The notes below the pieces were generated by a model that saw only the letters and a program-made list of their open reading frames with translations, was not told the DNA's origin and made no database searches. DNA of 64,000 nt from positions 2,604,001 through 2,668,000 of the forward strand of contig NZ_PYFT01000001.1 of the NCBI RefSeq assembly GCF_003023845.1. Reading direction: 5' to 3'. The number at the start of each line of letters is the position of its first letter. Positions within the stretch are counted from its first letter, which is position 1. A program made the translations under genes and the position numbers. Of this stretch, positions 1 to 9,700 are shown piece after piece. Source of the stretch: Adhaeribacter arboris (GTDB lineage Bacteria > Bacteroidota > Bacteroidia > Cytophagales > Hymenobacteraceae).

Positions 1-1
1 T

Positions 2-1705
2 AATATTGGTAAAAGTGGGGACAAGAGCCAACCGATCAAAGGTGTCCGGGATATTTGGGTAATAAAAATTAAAGAAGAAACTACTCAGGAAACATCAGCT
101 TGGGACATGCGCTATGGAGGAGCTTCGGAAGATAAATTAACTTCTATTATAGAAACCTCAGATGCTGGCTACTTATCTGGGGGGTACAGTTACTCAGGAA
201 GTAGTGGCGATAAAACCCAAGACACTCAAGGTAAGATTGACTACTGGATTGTAAAAAGCGATAAGAACGGTAAAAAACTCTGGGACAAACGCTACGGCGG
301 TACCTTCGACGACTTTCTGAACCGGGTAATTCAAACCAAAGATGGCGGGTATTTGCTCGCGGGCTCTTCCCGGTCCGACGAAAATGGCGACAAGAGCGAG
401 ATTAGCCGTGATACCGGATATGATTATTTTAAAAAGCGCGACTTTTGGCTGGTAAAGGTAGATTCTTTAGGCAATAAGCAATGGGATAAAACATTAGGGG
501 GAAGTGGTTTGGATGAATTAGAAAAAGTGATTCAGCTTTCTTCCGGCGAGTACGTGTTAGCTGGTCATAGCAACTCTCCCGCTAGTGGCGATAAAAGCCA
601 GGGTACGCAAGGCGGTTATGATTACTGGCTGGTAAAAGTAAGTGCCACGGGTACTAAAATATGGGATAAGCGTTATGGTGGTACTTTAGATGAAGTTTTA
701 GGCAGCTTTACCCAGACTCAGGATGGAGGCTTTTTACTAGGTGGCACATCCTACTCCGGTAGAAATCGGGATAAATCTCAGACCAGTCGGGGTAAAAGTG
801 ATTATTGGATTGTCCGCACGGATAAGGATGGTAACAAGCTCTGGGATAAAACATTTGGTGGCAACGGAGAAGATAATCTTGCGTCTCTTGGCCGGAGTAA
901 TGGCGGTAGTTTCTTTCTGGCTGGCACGAGCAATTCCCCTAAAAGTGGCGATAAAAGCCAAGCAGGATACCTGGATGAAGTGGGTTATGCAACCGCAGAT
1001 TATTGGTTAATTAAGATAGATGCACAAGGCAATAAAGTTTGGGATAAAACCTTGGGTGGAACCAGCAGTGATGCCCTGCTAACCAGCACCTATACTCGGG
1101 ATGGTGGCTACGTACTAGCAGGAGGTTCCTACTCAAATAAAAGTGGCGATAAAACCCAAGACCGAGTAGGTGAATCAGACTTCTGGATTATAAAGTTAGA
1201 TGCCAATGGTAGCAAACAATGGGACAAAACCATTGGGGGTACAGAGAGCGATGCTTTACGCACTGTTTTGCAGACGAACGACGGGGGCTTACTTTTAGGA
1301 GGCAGTTCTAATTCTCCGGTGAGCGGCGATAAAACCCAACCCAGCCGAGGCTTTTCGGATTACTGGCTGGTAAAACTCGCCCCGGAAACTTCTTCAATCG
1401 CAGCCACCCGGGAAGCTACTTCCTTAGAACAACTTGTTGCTTTAACTACCGCTTTAACCGCTTACCCCAATCCCTTCCACGGCCAAATAACCGTTCAATT
1501 TAGCTTACCCGAAACCCAAACGGCCACGGTAAAAATCTACGATAACCAAGGAATGGAAGTCAGTACTTTGTTCCAGGGCGAAGCAAAAGCCAAGCAAATC
1601 TACCAAGTAGAGTGGCAAGCTGGTACTAAACCTGCCGGGCTGTACTTCCTGCAACTGCAAACCCCAACGAAACGTGAGCAGCAAAAACTACTCTTAACCA
1701 AATAA
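2..1705 (+). CDS. P1: giant T9SS-sorted propeller protein, C-terminal part (5' end outside window)
   Basis: The reading frame is open from base 2, so the ATG at 107 is an internal methionine and not the start. Bases 2-100 encode the tail of the previous propeller block (V-R-D-I-W-V-I-K-I-K-E-E), which matches the same junction in P2, P5 and P7. Then comes one complete block of seven blades, beginning A-W-D-M-R-Y-G-G, and a T9SS type A sorting domain from about base 1450 (A-Y-P-N-P-F, then G-L-Y-F-L-Q-L near the end). The block is most like the third propeller of P3, with long runs of identical residues. Expected fate: export through the Sec system, then T9SS passage to the cell surface. Ligand and function are unknown. 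Confidence 0.88.
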   Translation, partial: NIGKSGDKSQPIKGVRDIWVIKIKEETTQETSAWDMRYGGASEDKLTSIIETSDAGYLSGGYSYSGSSGDKTQDTQGKIDYWIVKSDKNGKKLWDKRYGGTFDDFLNRVIQTKDGGYLLAGSSRSDENGDKSEISRDTGYDYFKKRDFWLVKVDSLGNKQWDKTLGGSGLDELEKVIQLSSGEYVLAGHSNSPASGDKSQGTQGGYDYWLVKVSATGTKIWDKRYGGTLDEVLGSFTQTQDGGFLLGGTSYSGRNRDKSQTSRGKSDYWIVRTDKDGNKLWDKTFGGNGEDNLASLGRSNGGSFFLAGTSNSPKSGDKSQAGYLDEVGYATADYWLIKIDAQGNKVWDKTLGGTSSDALLTSTYTRDGGYVLAGGSYSNKSGDKTQDRVGESDFWIIKLDANGSKQWDKTIGGTESDALRTVLQTNDGGLLLGGSSNSPVSGDKTQPSRGFSDYWLVKLAPETSSIAATREATSLEQLVALTTALTAYPNPFHGQITVQFSLPETQTATVKIYDNQGMEVSTLFQGEAKAKQIYQVEWQAGTKPAGLYFLQLQTPTKREQQKLLLTK

Positions 1706-1712
1706 TAACTCT

Positions 1713-1756
1713 AACCCGAACCAGCGGAGCAAATACTTTCACTGGTTCAGGGTTTT
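1713..1756 (+). terminator. Imperfect hairpin terminator after P1
   Basis: AACCC-g-AACCAG pairs with CTGGTT-ca-GGGTT, leaving a 17-nt loop and a TTTT tail. It lies 7 bp after the P1 stop. It is weaker than the later array terminators because of the bulge and long loop, so some read-through into P2 is plausible. Confidence 0.55.
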
Positions 1757-1799
1757 ATCCGAATATTTCACCCGAGAATTTTAGTTCTTCCTTAATCTT

Positions 1800-4700
1800 A
1801 TGAGAATACTTTTAAAAAACTTCTGTTTGCTTTTACCTACCCGAGCTAATTGGAAGTATAATTTTAGCTTGTTAGTGCTTATAACGGTATGCCAGCCTTT
1901 ATTTACTTCTGCCCAAAATATTGTTTGGGATAAAACCATTGGCGCCAACGATAACGACTACCTGGAAACCGCCCAACAAACCAGCGATGGCGGCTATATT
2001 TTAGGGGGCAGTTCCGGTTCTCCAAAAAGCGGGGATAAATCCCGGGGCAAGAAGGGCCAATCGGATTATTGGTTGGTGAAGCTAAACCCGGATGGTTCCA
2101 AAGAATGGGATATAACTATTGGTGGAAATCGCCAGGACAAATTACAAGTAGTATATCAAACACCCGATGGGGGCTATATTCTGGGCGGAGCTTCTTCTTC
2201 GGATATTAGTGGCGATAAAACGGAAGCCCAGTCTGGCTACTGGATAGTAAAACTGAATGCCAACGGCACTAAAATTTGGGATAAAACTATTCCCATCGAA
2301 TTTTACTATTATTTAATTCCTTATAAACTACAATTAACTTCCGATGGTGGTTTTTTGTTAGCAGGTCAGTCAGATGCCGGTATTAACCAATACAAATCGG
2401 AACCAAGCAAAGGAAGCAGTGATTTATGGTTGTTGAAATTAAACCCGGATGGTACCAAAGCTTGGGATAAAACCATTGGAGGAACTGGTCCTGATTCCTT
2501 TAGATCTATTGAGCAAACCAAGGATGGCGGTTATATAGTAGGTAGCTATTCTTATTCAGGTAAAGGCGCTGATAAAACGGAAGAAGCTACTGGATTTTGG
2601 CTGGTAAAACTAAATGCCGATCGTACGAAAGCCTGGGATAAAATATATCAGGTAAATCATAATTTTTTGAAGCAAACTCCTGATGGCGGGTATATTCTGG
2701 GCGGGTCCTTGTACGATAAAGAGCAATCAAAAGAAGGTAATGAAAAATATAATTATGGTTTGCTTAAACTTAAAGCAGATGGTACTAAGGAATGGGATAA
2801 AACTATTGGTGGCCTCGACAACGACGAACTACACGATTTAGAGCTAACCAGAGATGGCGGTTATTTATTAGGCGGCGGCTCTAGCTCTAACACCAGTAAC
2901 GATAAAACTCAAAATAGCCAAGGTTCTTTCGACTATTGGGTAGTAAAAGTAAACTCTGACCAAAGTATTGCCTGGGATTTAACCCTGGGAACACCGGGTG
3001 GTGACAAACTGCAAAAAGTATTACAAACAGAAGATGGCGGCTATTTTATAGCGGGTTATTCCCCTTCAAATATTTCAGGAAATAAATCTGAAAACAGCAA
3101 AGGCCTTTACGATTACTGGGTTATAAAACTGGATAACAGTGAGCGCCAGAAACAAACCATTACTTTTGAGCCTATTCCGGACGTAAATTTTACTACTCAA
3201 AAAACAGTTACCTTAAAGGCATCCGCCAGTTCGGGTTTACCCGTTAGTTATGGTGTTATTTCCGGTCCGGCCACGGTAAAAAATAATACGCTCACCCTTA
3301 CTGGTGGCAGTGGTACGGTAACGGTAAAAGCCATGCAAGCAGGTAACCAGAAATTTTTTCCGGCAATCGAAGATACAGCCCGCTTTATTGTCCAGGTGCC
3401 CCCGGTAACCCGGCTCTGGGATAAAGCTTACGGTGGTATACCTACGGAATATTACCATTTGGGAAAAAGATTTTACGGCACTTCTACCCTATCTGCCATG
3501 GTTGGCACCCCAGATGGCGGCTATTTACTGGGAGGCACTTCTGATTCCAACAAAGGCAACGATAAAACCGGACCAGCCCGAGGGAAATCTGATTTTTGGA
3601 TTGTAAAAACCGATGCGGCCGGCAAGAAACTCTGGGACAAAACTTACGGTGGCAAAGACAGCGATGGTTTAACAGCACTAATTCCTACTTCGGATGGCGG
3701 CTATTTGCTGGGAGGCACTTCCCGCTCGAATAAGTATGGCGAAAAAAGCCAGAATAGCAGAGGAGTACAAGATTACTGGGTAGTTAAAATAGATGCCAAC
3801 GGCAACAAACTTTGGGATAAAACCTTTGGCGGCAGTAATTCGGATGCCCTTTCAGCGCTGGTAGCTACGCCGGATGGCAGCTACCTTTTAGGGGGCACTT
3901 CAGCTTCGGGAAAAGAAGGGGATAAAACTGAAAGTAATAAAGGAAACCCAGACGTTTATGGTTACCCTGCTTATGATTACTGGGTAGTTAAAATTGACGA
4001 ACAGGGTAATAAACTCTGGGATAAAACTTTTGGCGGCCAGAACAGTGACAAACTGAGTACACTAGTTATTACCTCAAAAGGCGAATTTCTTTTAGGAGGT
4101 ACTTCTGATTCCGGCATCAATGCAGATAAAAGTGAAAACAGACGGGGTGAAGAGGATTATTGGGTAGTAAAAGTAGATGCCAACGGCAACAAACTTTGGG
4201 ATAAAACCTTCGGAGGTAGTAAAAAAGATCAGCTTTCGGCAGTAGTAATTACTCCGGATGGCGGATTTTTACTGGGCGGCACTTCCACTTCTGGTAAGGG
4301 CGCTGATAAATCAGAAGCTACCCGAGACAAGTCCGGTTCAAATTACAAAGGAGATTACTGGCTGATAAAAACTGATACCTACGGAAACAAATTATGGGAT
4401 AAAACTCTTGGCGGAAATAATTTTGATCAGCTTACTGCTTTAATAACCACTCCGGATGGAGGCTATTTGTTAGGTGGAAATTCACAATCGGATATTAGCG
4501 GCGAAAAAAGCGAAGAATCCCGGACGGAAAATAATGATCAATATGTGGGACGATATGGCCGAAATGATTTTTGGCTGGTAAAATTAGATGCGCAAGCTAA
4601 CAAAATGTGGGATCGCACTCTCGGCACCTATGTCTCGAAATATTCAGATTTAAATTCTGTTTTTGTTCCCGACGAATTAAGTACTTTACTAGCTACTCCA

Positions 4701-6434
4701 GATGGTGGTTATTTAGTAGGTGGCACCACCCACGGAGGTATTAGCGGGGATAAAAGCCAACCTCTCAAAGGTGTACGAGACTCTTGGGTAGTTAAAATTA
4801 AAGAAGAAACCAAACCGGAATCGTTGGCTTGGGATATGTGCTTTGGCGGATCAGGTGATGATATAATAACTACTGTAATCGAGACTTCCGATGGCGGCTA
4901 CTTAACGGGTGGTTATAGCTATTCAGGACTTAGCGGCGATAAAACGCAAGATACCCAGGGTAGAACCGACTACTGGATTGTAAAAGCGGATAAGAACGGT
5001 AAAAAACTATGGGACAAACGCTACGGTGGCTCTGGTGATGATTTTCTCAACCGGGTTATTCAAACCAAAGACGGCGGCTATTTACTGGCGGGCTCTTCCC
5101 GTTCGGGCAAAAATGGGGATAAAACCGAGGCTAACCGCGATGCGCAATTAGATTATTTCGGCGAACGCGACTTTTGGCTGGTAAAAGTAGATTCTTTAGG
5201 CAACAAGCAATGGGATAAAACTTTAGGTGGCAGTGGTTTTGATGAACTGATAAAAGTGATTCAGCTTTCTTCCGGCGAGTACGTGCTAGCCGGTTACAGC
5301 AATTCTCCGGTTAGTGGCGAAAAAAGTCAGGGTACCCAAGGTGGGTATGATTACTGGCTGGTAAAAGTAAGCGCCAAGGGCACAAAAATCTGGGACAAGC
5401 GCTTTGGTGGTACTTTGGATGAAGTTTTAGGTAGCTTTACCCAAACCCAGGATGACGGATTTTTACTGGGGGGCACTTCCCAATCTGATAGAAATCGGGA
5501 CAAATCAGAGATGAGTCGGGGTAAAAGTGATTATTGGATAGTTAGAACCGATAAGGATGGCAACAAGCTGTGGGACAAAACCTTTGGCGGCAAAGAAGAG
5601 GATAAATTGAATTCTCTTGGCCAGAGTAATGGCGGTACTTTCTTCCTGGCCGGCACAAGCTGGTCTCCTAAAAGTGGCGATAAAAGTCAGGCTAATTACC
5701 TGGATGAAGGGGGATTTGCATCCTCCGATTACTGGCTTATTAAGATAGATGCGCAGGGAAATAAAGTTTGGGATAAAACCATTGGGGGAAACAGCGTTGA
5801 TGGCCTGAATGCCAGCACCTACACCCGGGAAGGCAGCTACGTTCTGGCGGGAACGTCTTCCTCTATTAAGAGTGGTGATAAAACCGAAAATGGGAAAGGT
5901 CTTAATGATTACTGGGTCGTAAAGCTGGATGCCAGTGGTAGTAAACAATGGGACAAAACTATCGGAGGCAAAGGGGAGGATATTTTACGAACCGTTTTGC
6001 AGACCAATGATGGAGGCTTGCTTCTCGGAGGAGTTTCGGAGTCGAACGTGAGCGGCGATAAAACCCAACCTAACCAAGGCCGTTATGATTACTGGCTGGT
6101 AAAACTCGCCCCGGAAACTGCCTCGCTGGTAGCCCCAAGAGAAGCTATTCCTGCCGAAGAACCTTTTGTCTTAACGAACTCTTTAATCGCTTACCCCAAT
6201 CCTGTTCGGGAAAAAGTAACCATAAAGTTTACTCTACCGCAAACTGAGGCAGCTACGGTAAAAATCTACGATAGCCAGGGGCAAGAAGTAACTACCTTGT
6301 TCCGGGGAGAAGCCAAAGCGAAGCAAACCTACCAACTGGAATGGCAAGCCAGTACTAAACCCGCTGGTTTGTACTTCCTGCAATTGCAAACCCCTACTCT
6401 ACGGCAACAGCAAAAGCTACTGTTAACTATGTAA
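1800..6434 (+). CDS. P2: giant T9SS-sorted protein, three 7-blade propellers plus Ig-like domain
   Basis: 1544 residues. A signal peptide ends near residue 38 (F-T-S-A-Q). Blocks: propeller 1 at about 40-445, Ig-like domain at 451-535 (Q-T-I-T-F opening, A-S-S-G-L-P-V core), propeller 2 at about 537-1005, propeller 3 at about 1009-1450, T9SS type A sorting domain from about 1463. Propeller 1 uses the 'QQTxDGGYILGG' blade type and propeller 2 the 'ATPDGGYLLGG' type. Blades 3 and 5 of propeller 1 are degenerate: blade 5 lacks the usual G-G segment and S-G-D-K loop. The gene starts 94 bp after P1 and has no upstream palindrome, unlike P3. Its leader (M-R-I-L-L-K-N-F) resembles those of P5 and P7. 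Likely cell-surface or released; ligand unknown. Confidence 0.9.
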   Translation: MRILLKNFCLLLPTRANWKYNFSLLVLITVCQPLFTSAQNIVWDKTIGANDNDYLETAQQTSDGGYILGGSSGSPKSGDKSRGKKGQSDYWLVKLNPDGSKEWDITIGGNRQDKLQVVYQTPDGGYILGGASSSDISGDKTEAQSGYWIVKLNANGTKIWDKTIPIEFYYYLIPYKLQLTSDGGFLLAGQSDAGINQYKSEPSKGSSDLWLLKLNPDGTKAWDKTIGGTGPDSFRSIEQTKDGGYIVGSYSYSGKGADKTEEATGFWLVKLNADRTKAWDKIYQVNHNFLKQTPDGGYILGGSLYDKEQSKEGNEKYNYGLLKLKADGTKEWDKTIGGLDNDELHDLELTRDGGYLLGGGSSSNTSNDKTQNSQGSFDYWVVKVNSDQSIAWDLTLGTPGGDKLQKVLQTEDGGYFIAGYSPSNISGNKSENSKGLYDYWVIKLDNSERQKQTITFEPIPDVNFTTQKTVTLKASASSGLPVSYGVISGPATVKNNTLTLTGGSGTVTVKAMQAGNQKFFPAIEDTARFIVQVPPVTRLWDKAYGGIPTEYYHLGKRFYGTSTLSAMVGTPDGGYLLGGTSDSNKGNDKTGPARGKSDFWIVKTDAAGKKLWDKTYGGKDSDGLTALIPTSDGGYLLGGTSRSNKYGEKSQNSRGVQDYWVVKIDANGNKLWDKTFGGSNSDALSALVATPDGSYLLGGTSASGKEGDKTESNKGNPDVYGYPAYDYWVVKIDEQGNKLWDKTFGGQNSDKLSTLVITSKGEFLLGGTSDSGINADKSENRRGEEDYWVVKVDANGNKLWDKTFGGSKKDQLSAVVITPDGGFLLGGTSTSGKGADKSEATRDKSGSNYKGDYWLIKTDTYGNKLWDKTLGGNNFDQLTALITTPDGGYLLGGNSQSDISGEKSEESRTENNDQYVGRYGRNDFWLVKLDAQANKMWDRTLGTYVSKYSDLNSVFVPDELSTLLATPDGGYLVGGTTHGGISGDKSQPLKGVRDSWVVKIKEETKPESLAWDMCFGGSGDDIITTVIETSDGGYLTGGYSYSGLSGDKTQDTQGRTDYWIVKADKNGKKLWDKRYGGSGDDFLNRVIQTKDGGYLLAGSSRSGKNGDKTEANRDAQLDYFGERDFWLVKVDSLGNKQWDKTLGGSGFDELIKVIQLSSGEYVLAGYSNSPVSGEKSQGTQGGYDYWLVKVSAKGTKIWDKRFGGTLDEVLGSFTQTQDDGFLLGGTSQSDRNRDKSEMSRGKSDYWIVRTDKDGNKLWDKTFGGKEEDKLNSLGQSNGGTFFLAGTSWSPKSGDKSQANYLDEGGFASSDYWLIKIDAQGNKVWDKTIGGNSVDGLNASTYTREGSYVLAGTSSSIKSGDKTENGKGLNDYWVVKLDASGSKQWDKTIGGKGEDILRTVLQTNDGGLLLGGVSESNVSGDKTQPNQGRYDYWLVKLAPETASLVAPREAIPAEEPFVLTNSLIAYPNPVREKVTIKFTLPQTEAATVKIYDSQGQEVTTLFRGEAKAKQTYQLEWQASTKPAGLYFLQLQTPTLRQQQKLLLTM

Positions 6435-6451
6435 TATAAAAATAAAATATG

Positions 6452-6484
6452 AAGCCGGGTAGTTGTTATTACTACCCGGCTTTT
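6452..6484 (+). terminator. Rho-independent terminator after P2
   Basis: A perfect 12-bp stem (AAGCCGGGTAGT / ACTACCCGGCTT) with the 7-nt loop TGTTATT and a T run, 18 bp past the P2 stop. The terminator after P3 has the identical loop and a nearly identical stem, so the 3' flank was copied along with the genes. Confidence 0.9.
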
Positions 6485-6624
6485 AAAGTATGTAAATTTA
6501 AATTTTTACCTACTTATGAACTAAAGAACAGAAATACTCAGTGGTGAATTGCCATTTACCTTTCTATCCTTCTACTTTCTTTTATCCTCTAAATTAACAT
6601 GAGCCAGCCCTTCACCATGAAATA

Positions 6625-6671
6625 TACCTAATATTAGGTATTGTAGCTGGTTTCCTCAACACTAACCTTTA
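6625..6671 (+). promoter_or_regulatory. P3 promoter with perfect 16-bp palindrome
   Basis: TACCTAATATTAGGTA (6625-6640) is a perfect palindrome. TTG follows directly (6641-6643), and 20 bp later there is AACCTTTA (6664-6671), which fits the Bacteroidota -33/-7 layout. The same arrangement, with identical spacing, precedes P4, P8 and P9. The ATG is 73 bp downstream of the -7 box. The palindrome reads as two 7-bp half sites around 2 bp, the layout used by NarL/FixJ-type response regulators. The regulator's identity is inference. Confidence 0.75.
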
Positions 6672-6744
6672 ACTGGCTTTGTCCTTTAAATTCAGTTCCG
6701 GGCATTTAATTTTTCTCTATTTAAATATGCTTATTTATATCACT

Positions 6745-9700
6745 ATGAAACAACCCATTACCAAAATTTACCGCTTACGTTGGCAATGCTTTAAACCTAT
6801 TTTTTATGGGTGTTCCTGGGTGGGCATGTATTTGTTGTTTACAATTACCCTTCCAACTCAAACCTTTGCCCAAAACATTCAATGGGATAAAACTTTTGGC
6901 GGGAATAATAATGAATATCTATCAGTGGTTCAGCAAACCAAGGACGGTGGTTTTATTCTGGGCGGCACTTCTAAATCGGGGATAAACGGAGATAAAACCC
7001 AAAATAATAGAGGAGAATCCGATTTTTGGATAGTAAAATTAAATGCGGATGGCTCTAAAGCCTGGGATAAAACTTTTGGGGGTATTGCTAATGATCAATT
7101 ATCGGCTGTTCAACAAACTGCGGATGGCGGTTTTATACTGGGTGGCAATTCTACATCAGGCAAATCGGGGGATAAATCACAAGCCGAAAAAGGGTTGGGT
7201 GATTTCTGGATTGTGAAACTTGATTCTGATGGCAATAAAACCTGGGATAAAACCATTGGTGGGACAGGATACGATGCTTTAAGCACCCTCAAGCAGACTA
7301 GCGACGGAGGCTATATTCTGGGGTGTAGTTCATCTTCGGACAAAAGTGGTGATAAAAGCGAAAACAATAAAGGAACGGTTAGTGCTGCGGGAAATCCTAC
7401 TTCTGACTTTTGGATAGTTAAGTTAAAATCCGATGGCACAAAAGAATGGGATAAAACTTTTGGGGGTAGTGGTGAAGACGGTTTACAATCCTTGCAACAA
7501 ACTCAGGAAGGCGGCTATATACTCGGCGGAATTTCTTACTCAGACAAAAGTGGCGATAAAACAGAAGCTAATCGGGGTTGTTTACCGGATTACTGCCATG
7601 GTGATTACTGGGTGGTAAAAATTGATAACACCGGTAATAAACAATGGGATAAAACTTTCGGCGGTGTTTTGGATGATAAACTAACTTCTCTCCAGCAAAC
7701 TACTGATAAAGGTTATATTCTGGGTGGTTATTCGGAATCTTTCGCGGATGGTGATAAAACAGAAGGCAATAAAAGCCGGATTCCGGCTTGGGATTATTGG
7801 ATAGTGAAGTTAGGTGCTAATGGAGTTAAGATATGGGATAAAACTTTTGGCGGGGAGTACGATGATTTACTTACCAACCTGCAGCCAACCCAAGATGGGG
7901 GTTACATTCTGGGAGGGTATTCTTATTCTAAAATATCCGGCGATAAATCAGAAGCCAATGAAGGGGATCGGTATTCTCCGGATTATTGGATACTTAAAAT
8001 AAATTCAACTGGCACCAAAATATGGGATAAGACTTTTGGGGGTAAAGAGTATGATGAACTGTTTTCTTTGCAGCAATCCCAGGATGGAGGCTATATCTTA
8101 GGCGGCCATTCCAGTTCTGGTATAAGCGGAAGTAAAACCGAAGCCACCAGAGGTGGAACAGATTTCTGGGTAATAAAACTATCGGAAAAAGCAACTCAAA
8201 CCATCACCTTCGCTCCTATTTCCGATAAAACCATTTTAGATGCTCCATTCCCTATTACCGCTAAAGCTAGTTCCGGCTTACCGGTTACTTTTAGAATTCA
8301 GCCAAATCTGGCAAAAGTTAAAGGCGATATTCTCACCCCCACCGGAATAGGAAAGGTTACTGTCATTGCTTTTCAGGCGGGTAATGCTTCCTACGCTCCT
8401 GCCGAAGCTAAACAAATCTTTACGATAAAACCGACCACTTTGCTTACAAAACAATGGGATAAAACCATTGGCGGGAACAACAATGATGTTTTAGTTTCTT
8501 TTAAACCAACCAGCGATGGAGGTTATATTTTGGGTGGTTATTCAACTTCTACCGATAATGGTGATAAAACCGAAGCTACCCGCGATACCAGTCAATTTTC
8601 GTTGTTCCAGGGAGATTATTGGATAGTTAAACTAAAATACGATGGCTCGGAAGAATGGGACAAAACTTTTGGGGGTAATAATCAGGATTTATTACATTCT
8701 ATCCAGCAAACTCAAGATGGGGGCTATATTCTGGGAGGAACTTCTTTTTCCGGCCAATCCGGCGATAAATCAGAACCTAATAAAGGCCCACTTAATAGTT
8801 TTGGTGAACCTACCTCGGATTTCTGGTTGCTAAAATTAAACGCCGCTGGTAATAAAGTTTGGGACAAAACCATAGGCGGAGCTAGTGCCGACCAGTTATT
8901 CTCCTTAGAACTGACTAAAGACGGGGGCTACATTCTGGGAGGAACTTCCTATTCCGGGTTATCTGGGGATAAATCCGAAGCTGCCAAAGGAATGAACGAT
9001 TTTAGCACCCCCACCTCCGATTACTGGGTGGTAAAAATAAATAGCAAAGGGATAAAAGAATGGGATAAAACAATTGGTACCAGCCTGGATGATGAATTCC
9101 GGAAAATTCAGCAAACCCGGGAGGGTGGGTACATACTAGGAGGATATACTTTAGCAGGTAAAAGCGGAGATAAAACAGAACCTAACAAGGGCCATCGGAA
9201 TTATTCTGACTATTGGATAATTAAATTAAATGCTACTGGGGGTAAAATTTGGGATAAAACCATTGGCAGTAGAGGAGGCGACGAACTAACTACTCTCCAG
9301 CAAACCCAGGATGGAGGCTATATTGTGGGTGGTCTTTCCGGCTCCCAGGTTTCTGGCGATAAAACCGAAAGAACAAAAGGTGCTGGGGATTATTGGGTAG
9401 TAAAGCTGAAAGCGGATGGAAGCAAAGAGTGGGATAAAACCATTGGCAGCAGCAATGCCGACCAATTAACATCCTTGCACCAAACCCAGGACGGCGGTTA
9501 CATTCTGGGCGGCTATTCCTTATCTGGCATCAGCGGAGATAAATCAGAGCCGAAAAGAGGTAACACCTATAACTTTAGTGATTATTGGGTGGTAAAGTTA
9601 AAGGCGGATGGTACAAAAACCTGGGATAAAACTTTTGGTAGTATTCATGATGAACAGTTAGCAGAAGTTTACCAAACCCAGGATGGAAACTTTATTTTAG

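Noticed and set aside
107-109. ATG at 107 as the start of P1
   Set aside because: The frame is open to the window edge and the upstream residues match the propeller 2/3 junction of the other paralogs.
6679-6744. TTG at 6679 as the start of P3
   Set aside because: It would fall at the predicted transcription start and adds an unneeded hydrophobic stretch. ATG 6745 gives a normal signal peptide.
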